Positions 1 through 9,834 are shown, counted from the first letter of the stretch. The stretch is 64,000 bases of DNA from Sphingobacterium sp. UT-1RO-CII-1 (GCF_026711005.1 NZ_JAPPVJ010000001.1:1-64000), one strand, 5' to 3'. Translations and numbers: made by a program. The notes: generated by a model from the letters alone, not told the origin.

Positions 1-23
1 CGTCCCTCCCTTGCGGAGTGGTG

Positions 24-31
24 CAAAGATA
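24..31 (-). promoter_or_regulatory. Promoter -7 box facing left, for a gene outside the window
   Basis: The minus strand reads TATCTTTG followed by CACC. This matches the Bacteroidota -7 consensus TAnnTTTG and closely resembles the box in front of rplK in this window (39160-39167). It would drive a minus-strand gene beyond position 1. The -33 element is not clear. Confidence 0.45.
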
Positions 32-441
32 GAGAAATTAACACATCACTTCCAAAATAAATATTGATTTAATAAAAACAATGCCCGCAAAACGCTGGTC
101 CTGTGAACAATAATTTAATTAAATAATCCCCGCGAAACAACAACCCGGTAATAAGAACGAACAAAACACGCACTTTAGTATAAAAAAAGAAGAAAAAAGA
201 AAGCACAGAGCCATAGACAGTCGGACACAAGACTATATTTACCGATCGGATAAAAACAAAAGAAAATGAAGTTCTATATATACAGATTTTAGGGAAATGT
301 TTATTAGACCGTGTAGATGATTCAGAAAAGTAAGGCTGAAAGAATTACTATTAGATACTACTATAACAAAAAAAGAGCAGCCCCGCACAGGAATAGCCCT
401 GTCTAAGCAAGATCTAAGCCCCGGCTACAACGAAAAAACAA

Positions 442-491
442 CGGACTCTAGCGGACTTCCACGCATATTAACGGACTTTAACGCACTTTAA
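442..491. repeat. Five degenerate 10-bp tandem units
   Basis: Five consecutive 10-bp units start at 442, 452, 462, 472 and 482. They are variants of CGGACTTTAA (CGGACTCTAG, CGGACTTCCA, CGCATATTAA, CGGACTTTAA, CGCACTTTAA). The unit is about one helical turn long. No protein family is suggested. It lies next to the 21-bp array and may share an origin with it. Confidence 0.6.
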
Positions 492-579
492 AAGGAAACC
501 GGAGTTATATAAAAGAAAAGAACAAAAGATACGCCCTTATAAGAAGTAATCCATAAGATAGGCAATTAAAAAGAAAAAA

Positions 580-634
580 CACACTTTATGGGATACTGCC
601 GGCTGGCGACCACACTTTATCGGACATTACCGGC
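580..634. repeat. Imperfect 24-bp direct repeat, 31 bp apart
   Basis: Positions 580-603 and 611-634 both read CACACTTTAT, then a short variable stretch, then CCGGC, with the starts 31 bp apart. The core CACTTTA echoes the 10-bp units at 442-491 and the CACTTT of the 21-bp array further right. The three repeat families may therefore be stages of one locally evolving sequence. Confidence 0.5.
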
Positions 635-651
635 AAAACGCCGCTAAAAGG

Positions 652-1155
652 GATCACTTTGTCACGTTCAGTGACTTCTTTGTACGATCGAGTGATCACC
701 TGTTAACAAAAAGCAATCACATTTACACAACAAGGGATCACAATGAGCCAACAAGTGATCACTTTGTAGCAAGAAGGGATCACTTTACAGGAATATGTGT
801 TCACTTTGCACTAAAATGCGACCACTTCATCACGCATAGTGATCACTTCTTGGCAAAAAGGAATCACATTTACACAACAAGTAACCACGATAAGCCAACA
901 AGTGAACACTTTGTAGCAAAAAGGAATCACTTTGTAAGAAAAGGTGATCACTTCTTAACATAAAGCAATCACTAATTCGAAACTACCGATCACATGGAGC
1001 TGCAAAGGATTCACCTCGAGCTAAATAGTGATCACTAAAACCAAAATACCGATCACTACTCAATAAAAACCAATCACTAAAACACAAATAGGAGTCACTA
1101 AAAGCGAAAAAGGGAACACTGAAAGTGAAAAACAGATCACTAAAAGCAACGTTTT
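652..1155. repeat. 24-unit degenerate tandem repeat with exact 21-bp period
   Basis: A GATCAC-like core recurs every 21 bp from 652 to 1135 without any insertion or deletion (652, 673, 694, 715 and so on to 1135). Eleven of 24 cores are exactly GATCAC, and 23 of 24 keep the final CAC. Only the unit at 673 is badly decayed. Left-hand units continue as TTTGTAGCAAAAAGG, while right-hand units continue as TAAAAGCAAAAA-like sequence, which suggests local homogenisation. A block of seven units is duplicated: about 694-790 resembles about 841-937, offset by 147 bp. Several units contain the palindrome GTGATCAC. One forward frame is free of stops from 562 to 960 but has no ATG, and the right-hand units contain in-frame stops, so coding is unlikely. 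The function is unknown. A helically phased protein-binding array is one possibility. Confidence 0.85.
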
Positions 1156-1327
1156 CCAACAAAAAGCAGATTAAGTCAAGTGGAGAAAGCCAAAATAATT
1201 TATTAAAATCACAAAAATAATTCGGCGGTATTCATTAAATAACCCCACATCCCCTATCGCACCTAAGATAACTGTACACAATAAAAAACACAGCTTCTAA
1301 AAGCCCATTCCGATAATAAAATAGAGG

Positions 1328-1726
1328 TTACTTCTTAAAAACCCAGTATTTCTGTAGGACGAAATTAAAGCCTAATGACACCAATATCTCTACAATTATT
1401 TTGGCATAAAAAGGATTTAATTCCAAAAAATCTATCAATAAGTAAATTCCTAGAGATTTAAGACCAATACTTCCAGAGACAACAATTACAAACTTCCATA
1501 ACTGTTGCCCCACAGGCGTGGTTGCACTATCAAATGCCCAATATCTATTAATTGTAAAATTGACTACAGCACCTAAAGACCCGCTAATAATATTTGAAAT
1601 ATGAGCAGGTAACCCTAGCCACTGCAAACAAAGAGTATAGATAGCAAAGTCAGACATTCCGCCTATAAAAGCCGAGACCTGAGCTTTACCAAAAGATAGA
1701 AAAAAACTCTTCTTATCTTCCTTCAT
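1328..1726 (-). CDS. GtrA family membrane protein
   Basis: A 132-residue integral membrane protein with about four hydrophobic helices. It has the GtrA-like ending, in which aromatic and basic residues follow helices two and four (NRYWAF near residues 60-65 and QKYWVFKK at the C-terminus). Family members are thought to move or present polyprenyl-linked sugars for modification of surface glycans or lipids, but the exact activity is poorly defined. It is the last gene of the spt operon and its start overlaps the end of the preceding gene by 14 bp, so it is probably translationally coupled. Inference: it helps flip or glycosylate the sphingolipid head group made by this cluster. Confidence 0.8.
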   Translation of the reverse strand: MKEDKKSFFLSFGKAQVSAFIGGMSDFAIYTLCLQWLGLPAHISNIISGSLGAVVNFTINRYWAFDSATTPVGQQLWKFVIVVSGSIGLKSLGIYLLIDFLELNPFYAKIIVEILVSLGFNFVLQKYWVFKK

Positions 1727-2402
1727 CTTTTTCTTTTAATAGCTTCTCTTCTTTATCCTTCAAATCGCCTAATATCAAAAGCTTCTTAGTGTCAAACCAA
1801 TTAATAAAAAACAAAGCGACACAGATCGCTATTACTAGATAATTTATACTACCATAAAAAAGAACTTCAATTAACAGTATAGCACAAATTACTACACGAA
1901 TCTCTGTTGGCCCCAACAAACCTGCATCTATAGTATATTTATCTGTTATACGATACCGTAACTGAGATATGATCATCGCCCATCCATATAATGCCACTAG
2001 TGCAAAACCTGAATATTTAAAATCCCCAGGTGCATAAAACACATACCCCAACCCTATAGTAACAGTTCCGACCCAATCCATAACAATATCCAAAGCGAAA
2101 CCATACCACTTACGAGATTTGTTACGGTAATAGGCGATACGTCCATCTAAAGAATCGCCGAACCATTGTATAAAAAAGCCCAAAATACCGAGCAAAAGCC
2201 ATGCATGTGCGACATATTCACCTAATAAAAAACTAGCTAACACAATACCTGATCCCACAAAGCCAATAGCCGTTAAGCCATCAGATGATAGCCAATCAGG
2301 AATTTTCGGCACTAGGTATGATATAAATTTCTGTTCGGGCGAACTTAAAATATTTGTCCTTTTTCTATCTTGAAAAAGCTTTTTATTAATTTTCAAACTC
2401 AT
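1713..2402 (-). CDS. CDP-alcohol phosphatidyltransferase family protein
   Basis: A 229-residue membrane enzyme of the CDP-alcohol phosphatidyltransferase family, which transfers a phospho-alcohol from a CDP-linked donor. The metal-binding signature is visible: D83, D86-G87, A90, then G101, D105 and D109. The arginine that usually follows the alanine directly is displaced to R93. About six hydrophobic segments follow the usual fold. It lies 9 bp after the reductase gene and overlaps gtrA. Inference from context: it may attach a phosphorylated head group (inositol, ethanolamine or similar) to ceramide or diacylglycerol. The acceptor and donor cannot be read from the sequence. Confidence 0.85.
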   Translation of the reverse strand: MSLKINKKLFQDRKRTNILSSPEQKFISYLVPKIPDWLSSDGLTAIGFVGSGIVLASFLLGEYVAHAWLLLGILGFFIQWFGDSLDGRIAYYRNKSRKWYGFALDIVMDWVGTVTIGLGYVFYAPGDFKYSGFALVALYGWAMIISQLRYRITDKYTIDAGLLGPTEIRVVICAILLIEVLFYGSINYLVIAICVALFFINWFDTKKLLILGDLKDKEEKLLKEKDEGR

Positions 2403-2411
2403 TATTTTGGT

Positions 2412-3422
2412 CTAAAACCATTTATTTTCTTTGTACCAATTTAAAGTTTCCTTCAAACCACGCGCTAACTTATATCTCGGCGAATAATCTAATTCATTCA
2501 CAGACTTTGAGATATCACAAGACCAATTAGCTGCAGTTAATTCATTTAACCGCTCTGGATAGAGCACTGGCGTTTTTTCAGAATACTTATATAAGCCCTG
2601 CGAAAAACATGCCACTCCCTTTACAATCCCAGAAGGAATATGCATTCGCAGCATTTTCTTTCGCATCACATCACTAAACACATCAGCCATAGCATACCGT
2701 GAATAAACTTCACCATCCGTTATGTTATAAATAGCAAGTTTCTCATGTTCCGAAACCTCTAAAGCCTTCAATAAAGCGTCAACTAAATCAGCAACATAAA
2801 CAAAAGTCAGCTTCTGCGGTTCTCTACCTATATAAATATCCAACCCTTTATACATAGTTTCAAACAAAAGAAACAAATCTTTCTCCCTTGGGCCATATAC
2901 AGCTGTAGGCCGGATAATAGTTACTGGCTTATCTGCATAATGCTTAACAACCAGCTCTTCAGCCATTCTTTTACTTCTACCGTACAATGTAACTGGATTA
3001 TAGCGACTATCTTCTTTTATTAAGCCTTCATTATAGCTTATCGGCCCAATGGCGGCCAAACTACTCACAAAAACAACACGCTTTGGCGGCAAGTCGCAAG
3101 AAAAAGCAGCCTCTAGTATATTTTGTGTTACACCAACGTTAACATCAAACATACTTTTTTCATCTTTAGCTTTTGTTAAAGCCGCTCCATGAATTATATA
3201 ATCATAAGTTTCTTGATTGAAAAGATCAATAAGTTGATCAATTTTCATGAAGTCAGGGTATACAAATTTATCTACATATGGCTCAATATGCTCGGTTTTA
3301 CTAGTTGCACGAAGAGCTGCATGAACTTCATAACCCTTATTACAAGCCTCTTCTATAAGGTGCCCACCCACAAAACCACTAGCGCCTGTAATTAGTATCT
3401 TTTTTTTATAAGGTTTTTTCAT
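2412..3422 (-). CDS. NAD-dependent epimerase/dehydratase, putative 3-ketosphinganine or ceramide reductase
   Basis: An extended short-chain dehydrogenase with an N-terminal Rossmann motif GASGFVGG and a catalytic YGRSK (Tyr-x3-Lys). I prefer the ATG at 3422, which gives a protein beginning MKKPYKKKILITG. The upstream ATG at 3452 adds ten residues that look unrelated and deepens the overlap with the preceding gene. In Caulobacter an epimerase-like protein, CerR, performs the reduction step of ceramide synthesis. The position two genes downstream of a serine palmitoyltransferase makes that role likely here, but it is inference. A nucleotide-sugar epimerase acting on a lipid head group is the main alternative. 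Confidence 0.75.
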   Translation of the reverse strand: MKKPYKKKILITGASGFVGGHLIEEACNKGYEVHAALRATSKTEHIEPYVDKFVYPDFMKIDQLIDLFNQETYDYIIHGAALTKAKDEKSMFDVNVGVTQNILEAAFSCDLPPKRVVFVSSLAAIGPISYNEGLIKEDSRYNPVTLYGRSKRMAEELVVKHYADKPVTIIRPTAVYGPREKDLFLLFETMYKGLDIYIGREPQKLTFVYVADLVDALLKALEVSEHEKLAIYNITDGEVYSRYAMADVFSDVMRKKMLRMHIPSGIVKGVACFSQGLYKYSEKTPVLYPERLNELTAANWSCDISKSVNELDYSPRYKLARGLKETLNWYKENKWF

Positions 3423-4527
3423 AGAGCCTATATCGCTTATAAAAAGCGGCATTTATCTGTTCGATGGCATTATTCATCATATAATTATCATCTAACATCC
3501 AAGAACACTCTGCCTCCCTAATACCTAATGGTGTAGCTGTTCTAATAATCCTTCCATACAGACAAGCTTCAATACCAAGCTTTCTATAACCAGAAATGAC
3601 ACCTAACATGAGTACTCGAAGTGATTTAACCTTCTTAAGCCCGAATAGAAGACGAAAAATACCAAAAGGGAACAAACGCCCTCGTTTGTTCTTTATTAAA
3701 ATCTCATTAATATTAGGTACACCTAAAACAAAACCCACGATTTCGTTGTCTTTTTCGGCAACAACACAGAATCTCGGATCGAGAATCATCTTAAGTTCCT
3801 TCGCCGTATACTTAAACTCCTCGTCGGTCATAGGGACAAAACCTAAATTTTTATCCCAAGCTTTGTTATAAACATCTCTAATCTTCTTCGCTTCATTATC
3901 AAAGTCTTTCACATTTATTTCACGCAGGATTATCCCTGAACGTTTTAGCCGCTCTTCTAATCTGTCCAACAATAAAACGGAACGCTGGTTTGCCTGACCT
4001 GTCGTAACTAAATATGCTCTTAAATCAACTTTTTTATTAAAACCAGCTCCAGTAACCATATCTATATAATATGGGGCATTATAGGGCATCATTACCATCG
4101 GTGGACGATCAAAACCATCTACTAAAAGTCCAACCGTGTCATTTGTTGTCAGGTTAATAGGCCCAACTATATTATTTCCACCTTTAGATTTCACCCACTC
4201 ACAAGCTGCATCTAGTAGCTTACTGGCTACCTCTTGATCATTAACAGTATCAAAAAAACCGAACTGTCCTTCCGATAAATTATTAAATTGATTGTGATTG
4301 GTGTTCCAGATGGCCAAAACACGACCGACTATCTTTCCGTTCTTATACGCTAAAAAACCTTGAGCTTGTGAATGTTTGTAAAAAGGGTGTATAGATGGAG
4401 ACAACAAATCTTTCTGTCCTAAAAACAACTCAGGCACATAATGAGGATCCTCACGATATAAATCATGAGGAAAATCAATAAATGCTGTCAGCTGTTTTTT
4501 ACTATGGACAGAAACAATCTCTATCAT
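3406..4527 (-). CDS. GNAT-fold acyltransferase, putative bacterial ceramide synthase (bCerS-like)
   Basis: A 373-residue protein of a Bacteroidota family related to GNAT N-acyltransferases. It has the N-terminal pattern FPHDLYREDPHYVPEL and a C-terminal acetyltransferase-like half with an EIVGFVLGVPN strand and a GYRKLGIEACLYGR helix. It starts 8 bp after the spt gene and overlaps the reductase by 17 bp. In Caulobacter the ceramide synthase is a GNAT-type protein encoded near spt and cerR, unrelated to the eukaryotic enzyme. By family and position this gene is the best candidate for N-acylation of the sphingoid base. Substrate assignment is inference, while the acyltransferase fold is fairly secure. 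Confidence 0.7.
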   Translation of the reverse strand: MIEIVSVHSKKQLTAFIDFPHDLYREDPHYVPELFLGQKDLLSPSIHPFYKHSQAQGFLAYKNGKIVGRVLAIWNTNHNQFNNLSEGQFGFFDTVNDQEVASKLLDAACEWVKSKGGNNIVGPINLTTNDTVGLLVDGFDRPPMVMMPYNAPYYIDMVTGAGFNKKVDLRAYLVTTGQANQRSVLLLDRLEERLKRSGIILREINVKDFDNEAKKIRDVYNKAWDKNLGFVPMTDEEFKYTAKELKMILDPRFCVVAEKDNEIVGFVLGVPNINEILIKNKRGRLFPFGIFRLLFGLKKVKSLRVLMLGVISGYRKLGIEACLYGRIIRTATPLGIREAECSWMLDDNYMMNNAIEQINAAFYKRYRLYEKTL

Positions 4528-4535
4528 AATAATTT

Positions 4536-5756
<1,221 letters not shown>

Positions 5757-5949
5757 TCAATTTTACTATGATATAATTTTTTAACATAAGACAGCTTACT
5801 ATTTGACCAACAGAAACCAATCGTCAAAATAAAGTAATAACAAAAGCACAATTACCTCTCTTCAACTCCTATGATAAACATTACGCTAATGAATCCACAA
5901 AATATTAAAGCTAAATACTGTACACTTGTAGTCTAAAAAAAACCGACTG

Positions 5950-5957
5950 CAAACATA
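5950..5957 (-). promoter_or_regulatory. Candidate -7 promoter box for the spt operon
   Basis: The minus strand reads TATGTTTG, a full match to TAnnTTTG. It would give the spt transcript a leader of about 200 nt. No convincing -33 element is seen, so the call rests on the -7 match alone. Confidence 0.35.
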
Positions 5958-6073
5958 CAAAACTTCAATTGATTTAACATCATCTAAAATCATAAGAATA
6001 TTATAAAATTAAATTATTGTTAAGATATTAGCAACAGTTTATAATTAAAAGTTCGTTGAAAGCACAAAATGGT

Positions 6074-6081
6074 TAAATTTG
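6074..6081 (+). promoter_or_regulatory. Candidate -7 promoter box for smpB
   Basis: TAAATTTG matches TAnnTTTG and lies 18 bp before the smpB ATG, which implies a very short leader. A TTG at 6056-6058 is closer than the usual -33 spacing. Confidence 0.4.
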
Positions 6082-6099
6082 TCGTTCAAATAATATAAA

Positions 6100-6555
6100 A
6101 TGAGCATCTCATCTAAAATAAATATAAAGAATAAAAGGGCTACTTTTGAATATCATTTACTAGATAAATACACAGCTGGTATAAGACTTTTGGGTACTGA
6201 AATAAAATCGATTAGGCAGGGAAAAGCAAATATTAACGATAGCTTTTGCTCTTTTTTTGATGATGGATTATACATTCGCAATATGCACATTGCAGAATAC
6301 TCTTTCGGTTCTTTTTACAATCACGAAGCAAAACGCGATCGTCAACTATTATTAACAAAAAAAGAATTAAAAAAATTAAAAGAAAAAGGAGAAGAAAAAG
6401 GATTCACAATTGTGCCTTTACGCATTTTTATTAGCGAACGAGGATTTGCTAAAGTCGAAATTGCGTTGGCTCAGGGTAAAAAAGATTTTGACAAGCGTGA
6501 AACGATTAAAGAAAGGGAAAGCAAACGCGAATTAGACCGCATCATGAAAAGATAA
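6100..6555 (+). CDS. smpB: SsrA-binding protein SmpB
   Basis: A 151-residue tmRNA-binding protein that delivers tmRNA to stalled ribosomes in trans-translation. Family features are visible: a beta-barrel core with the [20 protein letters not shown] start, the [18 protein letters not shown] motif, the [13 protein letters not shown] segment and a very basic C-terminal tail (residues about 130-151) that inserts in the mRNA channel. The length is normal. No tmRNA gene is seen nearby. It converges with the AraC gene, whose stop lies 11 bp downstream. Confidence 0.97.
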   Translation: MSISSKINIKNKRATFEYHLLDKYTAGIRLLGTEIKSIRQGKANINDSFCSFFDDGLYIRNMHIAEYSFGSFYNHEAKRDRQLLLTKKELKKLKEKGEEKGFTIVPLRIFISERGFAKVEIALAQGKKDFDKRETIKERESKRELDRIMKR

Positions 6556-6566
6556 ACTTCTTCTCT

Positions 6567-7478
6567 TTAAGAGAGTTTAGCAAATACACCTGGCGTAGTG
6601 CCTTCTCGCTGTTTAAACAATCGAATAAAATAATTAACATCTGAAAAGCCTGAAGAAAAACAAGCATCCTTAACACTTCTTGTTTCCTTCAGTATTTTCT
6701 TAGCGTGTATTAATTTTTCTTGCAAAACAAACTCTAATGGGCTTATTCCAAGCTCTGCTTTAAAAGTTCTATAGAGGGCACTCTTACTCATGCCTACCAA
6801 ATCACATAGATTCTCTATGTAGATCCTTTCCTCTATATTTTCCTTTATATACTGTTTAATATCTTTAAAGAACAGAGTGTCTGTTTCTGTGGGATCTTGT
6901 AACACCAGTAGGTCTTGAGTTTGCATAATACGTATCATTAACTCCTTCAAGACAAGGTCTGATATAATTTCTTTTTGTTGATCTCCACTCAGAGTAACTT
7001 GAAATAAACGATTTGTCAACTGAACCAGTTCATCACTATTTGTAAGGTGAAACTTATCTAACTGAAATGACCATTGAGTATGTATATCTTTTTTAGGATA
7101 AAATTCATTCAGGTAATTTAAAACCTCTTTTATCTTATCATCACTTATTGTTATTGCTGTACACTGCGTAGGTTCATCCAGTCTAGCTTCTGGAAAATCA
7201 ATTCTCATAAGACTTCGCTCAGGAAGCAAAAGAGTCTCTCCAGGATAATAGTCAAAAGAAACTTTATCTTTTAAGTGCATAACTTTTTTTCCTTTTATCA
7301 TATTAATGATCGAAAAATCACTAAACTGCAAAGGCACCATATCAGCGGGTTGATATGTTTCAAAAATATTAAGCTCAAAATTACTTAATGTATAAGCTCT
7401 TCTATTTTCAACTAGACTATCTAACGCACTTTCTGTTGAAAAGGGAAGTAGATTTAAACACTTTTTATTGTTCATCAT
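6567..7478 (-). CDS. AraC family transcriptional regulator
   Basis: A 303-residue regulator with an AraC-type N-terminal sensing domain (residues about 15-170, including a cupin-like YPGETLLLP strand) and a C-terminal double helix-turn-helix (about 205-300). The C-terminal half has the typical IYIENLCDLVGMSKSALYRTF first helix-turn-helix and a second one ending in FSDVNYFIRLFKQREGTTP. It is divergent from the aldehyde dehydrogenase gene 252 bp away. AraC / aldehyde dehydrogenase / DUF779 modules recur in several phyla, so it most likely activates that gene in response to an aldehyde or alcohol. The effector is unknown. Confidence 0.9.
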   Translation of the reverse strand: MMNNKKCLNLLPFSTESALDSLVENRRAYTLSNFELNIFETYQPADMVPLQFSDFSIINMIKGKKVMHLKDKVSFDYYPGETLLLPERSLMRIDFPEARLDEPTQCTAITISDDKIKEVLNYLNEFYPKKDIHTQWSFQLDKFHLTNSDELVQLTNRLFQVTLSGDQQKEIISDLVLKELMIRIMQTQDLLVLQDPTETDTLFFKDIKQYIKENIEERIYIENLCDLVGMSKSALYRTFKAELGISPLEFVLQEKLIHAKKILKETRSVKDACFSSGFSDVNYFIRLFKQREGTTPGVFAKLS

Positions 7479-7506
7479 CGTATTGCTTTTACCGTTAGAC
7501 CATACT

Positions 7507-7514
7507 CAAACTTA
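7507..7514 (-). promoter_or_regulatory. Candidate -7 promoter box for the AraC regulator gene
   Basis: The minus strand reads TAAGTTTG, matching TAnnTTTG, 28 bp upstream of the start codon. Confidence 0.4.
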
Positions 7515-7677
7515 ACTAAATTCCTTTTTATATACAATAAAGTCGTCGTATAGATACAGAATTCTTCGGTTTCAATGAAGCCATTGACTTTCTTCTATAA
7601 AGGAAATAGTTGTATACATATGAAAAGAGCATGAACGAAAAATGCTACTCTTTGAATTTAAAATGCTATTAAAAAAA

Positions 7678-7690
7678 ACTTGTGACAAGT
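7678..7690. promoter_or_regulatory. 13-bp perfect inverted repeat upstream of the aldehyde dehydrogenase gene
   Basis: ACTTGTGACAAGT is a perfect palindrome around a single central base. It touches the TATATTTG box at 7690-7697, placing it where an activator or repressor would contact RNA polymerase. AraC proteins more often bind direct repeats, so the binding protein is uncertain. Confidence 0.35.
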
Positions 7691-7697
7691 ATATTTG
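7690..7697 (+). promoter_or_regulatory. Candidate -7 promoter box for the aldehyde dehydrogenase gene
   Basis: TATATTTG matches TAnnTTTG 33 bp before the ATG. No -33 match is found at the proper distance, which would fit an activator-dependent promoter. Confidence 0.45.
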
Positions 7698-7730
7698 TTA
7701 AACTAACATAAACCACTAAAAACAAATAAC

Positions 7731-9233
7731 ATGAGTATAATTAAAAGACCAGCTTTTAAAGAGCGCTATGACAACTATATTGGAGGCAAATTTGTTGCTC
7801 CGATTTCAGGAAAGTATTTTGACAATATCTCTCCGTTAGACGGAAAAGTTTTTACAAAGGTAGCCCATTCCACTAAAGAGGATATCGATTTAGCTGTTGA
7901 TACAGCAAGCAAAGCTTTTGAATCATTTAGCAAAACATCGGCAACGGAAAGAAGTATTATGCTAAACAAAATAGCCGACAGAATCCAAGAGAATCTAGAG
8001 TATATAGCTGCAGTAGAAACAGTAGACAACGGTAAAGCTGTTCGAGAAACTCTAAACGCTGATATCCCATTAGCCATTGATCACTTCCGTTACTTCGCTG
8101 GCGTTATTAGAGCAGAGGAAGGTTCTATTACTGAGCTGGATAAAGATACCGTTTCCATTATTGTACATGAACCAATCGGTGTAGTTGCACAAATTATCCC
8201 TTGGAACTTCCCTATATTAATGGCCGTTTGGAAACTTGCTCCAGCATTGGCGGCAGGTAACTGTGTAGTCCTGAAACCAGCCGAAAGCACCCCAACCTCT
8301 ATCATGGTGCTTATGGAACTTATTGGCGACTTAATACCGGAAGGTGTCGTTAACGTAGTTAATGGCTTTGGTTCAGAATTAGGTCGTGCTCTAGTTGCAA
8401 ACCCGAAAGTATCTAAAGCCGCTTTTACGGGATCTACGGCAACAGGAAGAATGGTTATGCAATATGCTACAGAGAATATAATTCCTGTCACATTAGAGCT
8501 TGGAGGAAAATCTCCTAACATTTTCTTCAATTCAGTAATGGATCATGATGATGCATTTTTAGACAAAGCGATAGAAGGAGCTGTACTATTTGCGTTAAAC
8601 CAAGGAGAAATTTGTACTTGTCCGTCACGCCTTTTGATACAAGAAGATATTTATGATAAATTTATTGAAAAAGTCATCGACCGTGTCAATCAAATTAAGG
8701 TCGGTGATCCGCTAGATCCAAACACGATGATGGGAGCACAAGCTTCAAAAATCCAAAAGGATAAAATAATGTCTTATATCAAGCTAGGCAAGGAAGAAGG
8801 TGCTGAGTTATTAACCGGTGGAGATGAGAATCAAATTGGCCAGGGGTTCGAAGACGGTTACTACATTAAACCTACACTTTTCAAAGGACATAATAAGATG
8901 CGTATTTTCCAGGAAGAAATTTTTGGTCCTGTCTTAGCCGTAACTACTTTTAAAGATGAAGAGGAGGCTATCAAAATTGCCAACGATACTATTTACGGCC
9001 TAGGTGCAGGTTTATGGACGCGCGATGCACATCAACTTTATCAAATACCACGTGCTATACAAGCGGGACGCGTATGGGTAAACCAATATCACTCATACCC
9101 AGCAGGAGCGCCTTTTGGCGGATATAAACAATCAGGAATTGGTCGAGAAAACCATAAAATGATGCTCGACTATTACCGTCAAACCAAAAACATGCTTGTT
9201 TCCTATAATAAGGAAAAACTTGGTTTTTTCTAA
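7731..9233 (+). CDS. NAD-dependent aldehyde dehydrogenase (acetaldehyde type, AcoD/ExaC-like)
   Basis: A 500-residue soluble aldehyde dehydrogenase that oxidises an aldehyde to the acid with NAD(P). All catalytic marks are present: N159 in IPWNF, K182 in LKPAES, E256 in LELGGKSPN and the nucleophile C295 in [11 protein letters not shown]. The CTCPSR context, with a second cysteine two residues on, is typical of the acetaldehyde-oxidising AcoD/ExaC group. It is followed by a DUF779 gene and preceded by a divergent AraC regulator, a recurring module. The physiological aldehyde is inferred, not shown. Confidence 0.93.
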   Translation: MSIIKRPAFKERYDNYIGGKFVAPISGKYFDNISPLDGKVFTKVAHSTKEDIDLAVDTASKAFESFSKTSATERSIMLNKIADRIQENLEYIAAVETVDNGKAVRETLNADIPLAIDHFRYFAGVIRAEEGSITELDKDTVSIIVHEPIGVVAQIIPWNFPILMAVWKLAPALAAGNCVVLKPAESTPTSIMVLMELIGDLIPEGVVNVVNGFGSELGRALVANPKVSKAAFTGSTATGRMVMQYATENIIPVTLELGGKSPNIFFNSVMDHDDAFLDKAIEGAVLFALNQGEICTCPSRLLIQEDIYDKFIEKVIDRVNQIKVGDPLDPNTMMGAQASKIQKDKIMSYIKLGKEEGAELLTGGDENQIGQGFEDGYYIKPTLFKGHNKMRIFQEEIFGPVLAVTTFKDEEEAIKIANDTIYGLGAGLWTRDAHQLYQIPRAIQAGRVWVNQYHSYPAGAPFGGYKQSGIGRENHKMMLDYYRQTKNMLVSYNKEKLGFF

Positions 9234-9247
9234 AATACGTTACTAAC

Positions 9248-9273
9248 AAGGTGCTCAAAAATATGAGCACCTT
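9248..9273 (+). terminator. Stem-loop after the aldehyde dehydrogenase gene
   Basis: AAGGTGCTC and GAGCACCTT form a perfect 9-bp stem with an 8-base loop, 15 bp after the stop codon. There is no long U-run after it, so termination may be partial. This would allow some read-through into the DUF779 gene. Confidence 0.55.
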
Positions 9274-9430
9274 ATATACTTAATTAGATTAAACATATTT
9301 GTTTTGCAAAACGACAAAACTTAGCTACGTATAAAGTAGCTCATTAAAATCTATCAAAATCATTAAATACATATTTTTTAGACCGAGCAATTTCAACATA
9401 TTATAAAGTTGCTTTAAAACCACACACAAA

Positions 9431-9805
9431 ATGATTAAACGCTTAGATGTTACTGACAAAGCTTTGGAATTAATCGAAGAATTACGCACCAAACATGGAG
9501 AGCTTATGTTCTATCAAGCAGGAGGATGCTGCGAGGGTACACAGCCTCAGTGTTTCGAAAAAGGCACTTTTTACCCTCGAATGAATGATGTCTTGATTGG
9601 GCATGTAGCAGGTTTTGAATTTTGGGTAGATCGAGACCTATTTGAATATTGGCAACATGCCCACTTTACTTTGGATGTGCTTGACGGATTTGGGCCAGGC
9701 GGTTTTTCACTAGAATCACCCTTAGGGAAAACTTTCAAAATACATTATCGATTGTTTTCCGAAGAAGAACTGCAAAACATTAGTCCCGTCATAAGAAATA
9801 ACTAA
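9431..9805 (+). CDS. DUF779 domain protein
   Basis: A 124-residue protein of the DUF779 family, found almost always beside acetaldehyde-type aldehyde dehydrogenases. The family core is visible: FYQAGGCCEGTQPQCF (three cysteines at about residues 33-41), the VLIGHVAGFEFWVD strand and the DVLDGFGPGGFSLESPLGK segment. The cysteines could bind metal or react with aldehyde, but the role is unknown. It lies 197 bp after the dehydrogenase gene with a stem-loop between them. It is probably part of the same response. Confidence 0.9.
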   Translation: MIKRLDVTDKALELIEELRTKHGELMFYQAGGCCEGTQPQCFEKGTFYPRMNDVLIGHVAGFEFWVDRDLFEYWQHAHFTLDVLDGFGPGGFSLESPLGKTFKIHYRLFSEEELQNISPVIRNN

Positions 9806-9834
9806 AAAAGCAGTGTTATTAAATTACCTGTGAA

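Larger units (their letters stand above)
1..1327. other. Gene-free region with degenerate repeats
   Basis: No reading frame here has a credible start and family resemblance. Positions 24-31 carry a promoter box facing left out of the window. Positions 32-441 and 1156-1327 are AT-rich and I see nothing definite in them. Between them lie three kinds of degenerate repeat: 10-bp units near 442-491, a 24-bp pair at 580-634 and a 21-bp array at 652-1155. The spt operon ends at 1328, and I could not find a clear intrinsic terminator for it. Confidence 0.7.

Noticed and set aside
562-960. A 133-codon stop-free frame through the 21-bp array, reading as a (D/N)HFxxKx heptapeptide repeat.
   Set aside because: It has no ATG, the only TTG lies late, and units further right contain TAA or TGA in the same frame. 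Openness follows from the 21-bp period.
652-1155. CRISPR array.
   Set aside because: There are no unique spacers between identical repeats. The whole unit is one degenerate 21-bp tandem repeat, and no cas genes are nearby.
8090-8530. A 146-codon minus-strand ORF.
   Set aside because: It is the antisense shadow of the aldehyde dehydrogenase gene.
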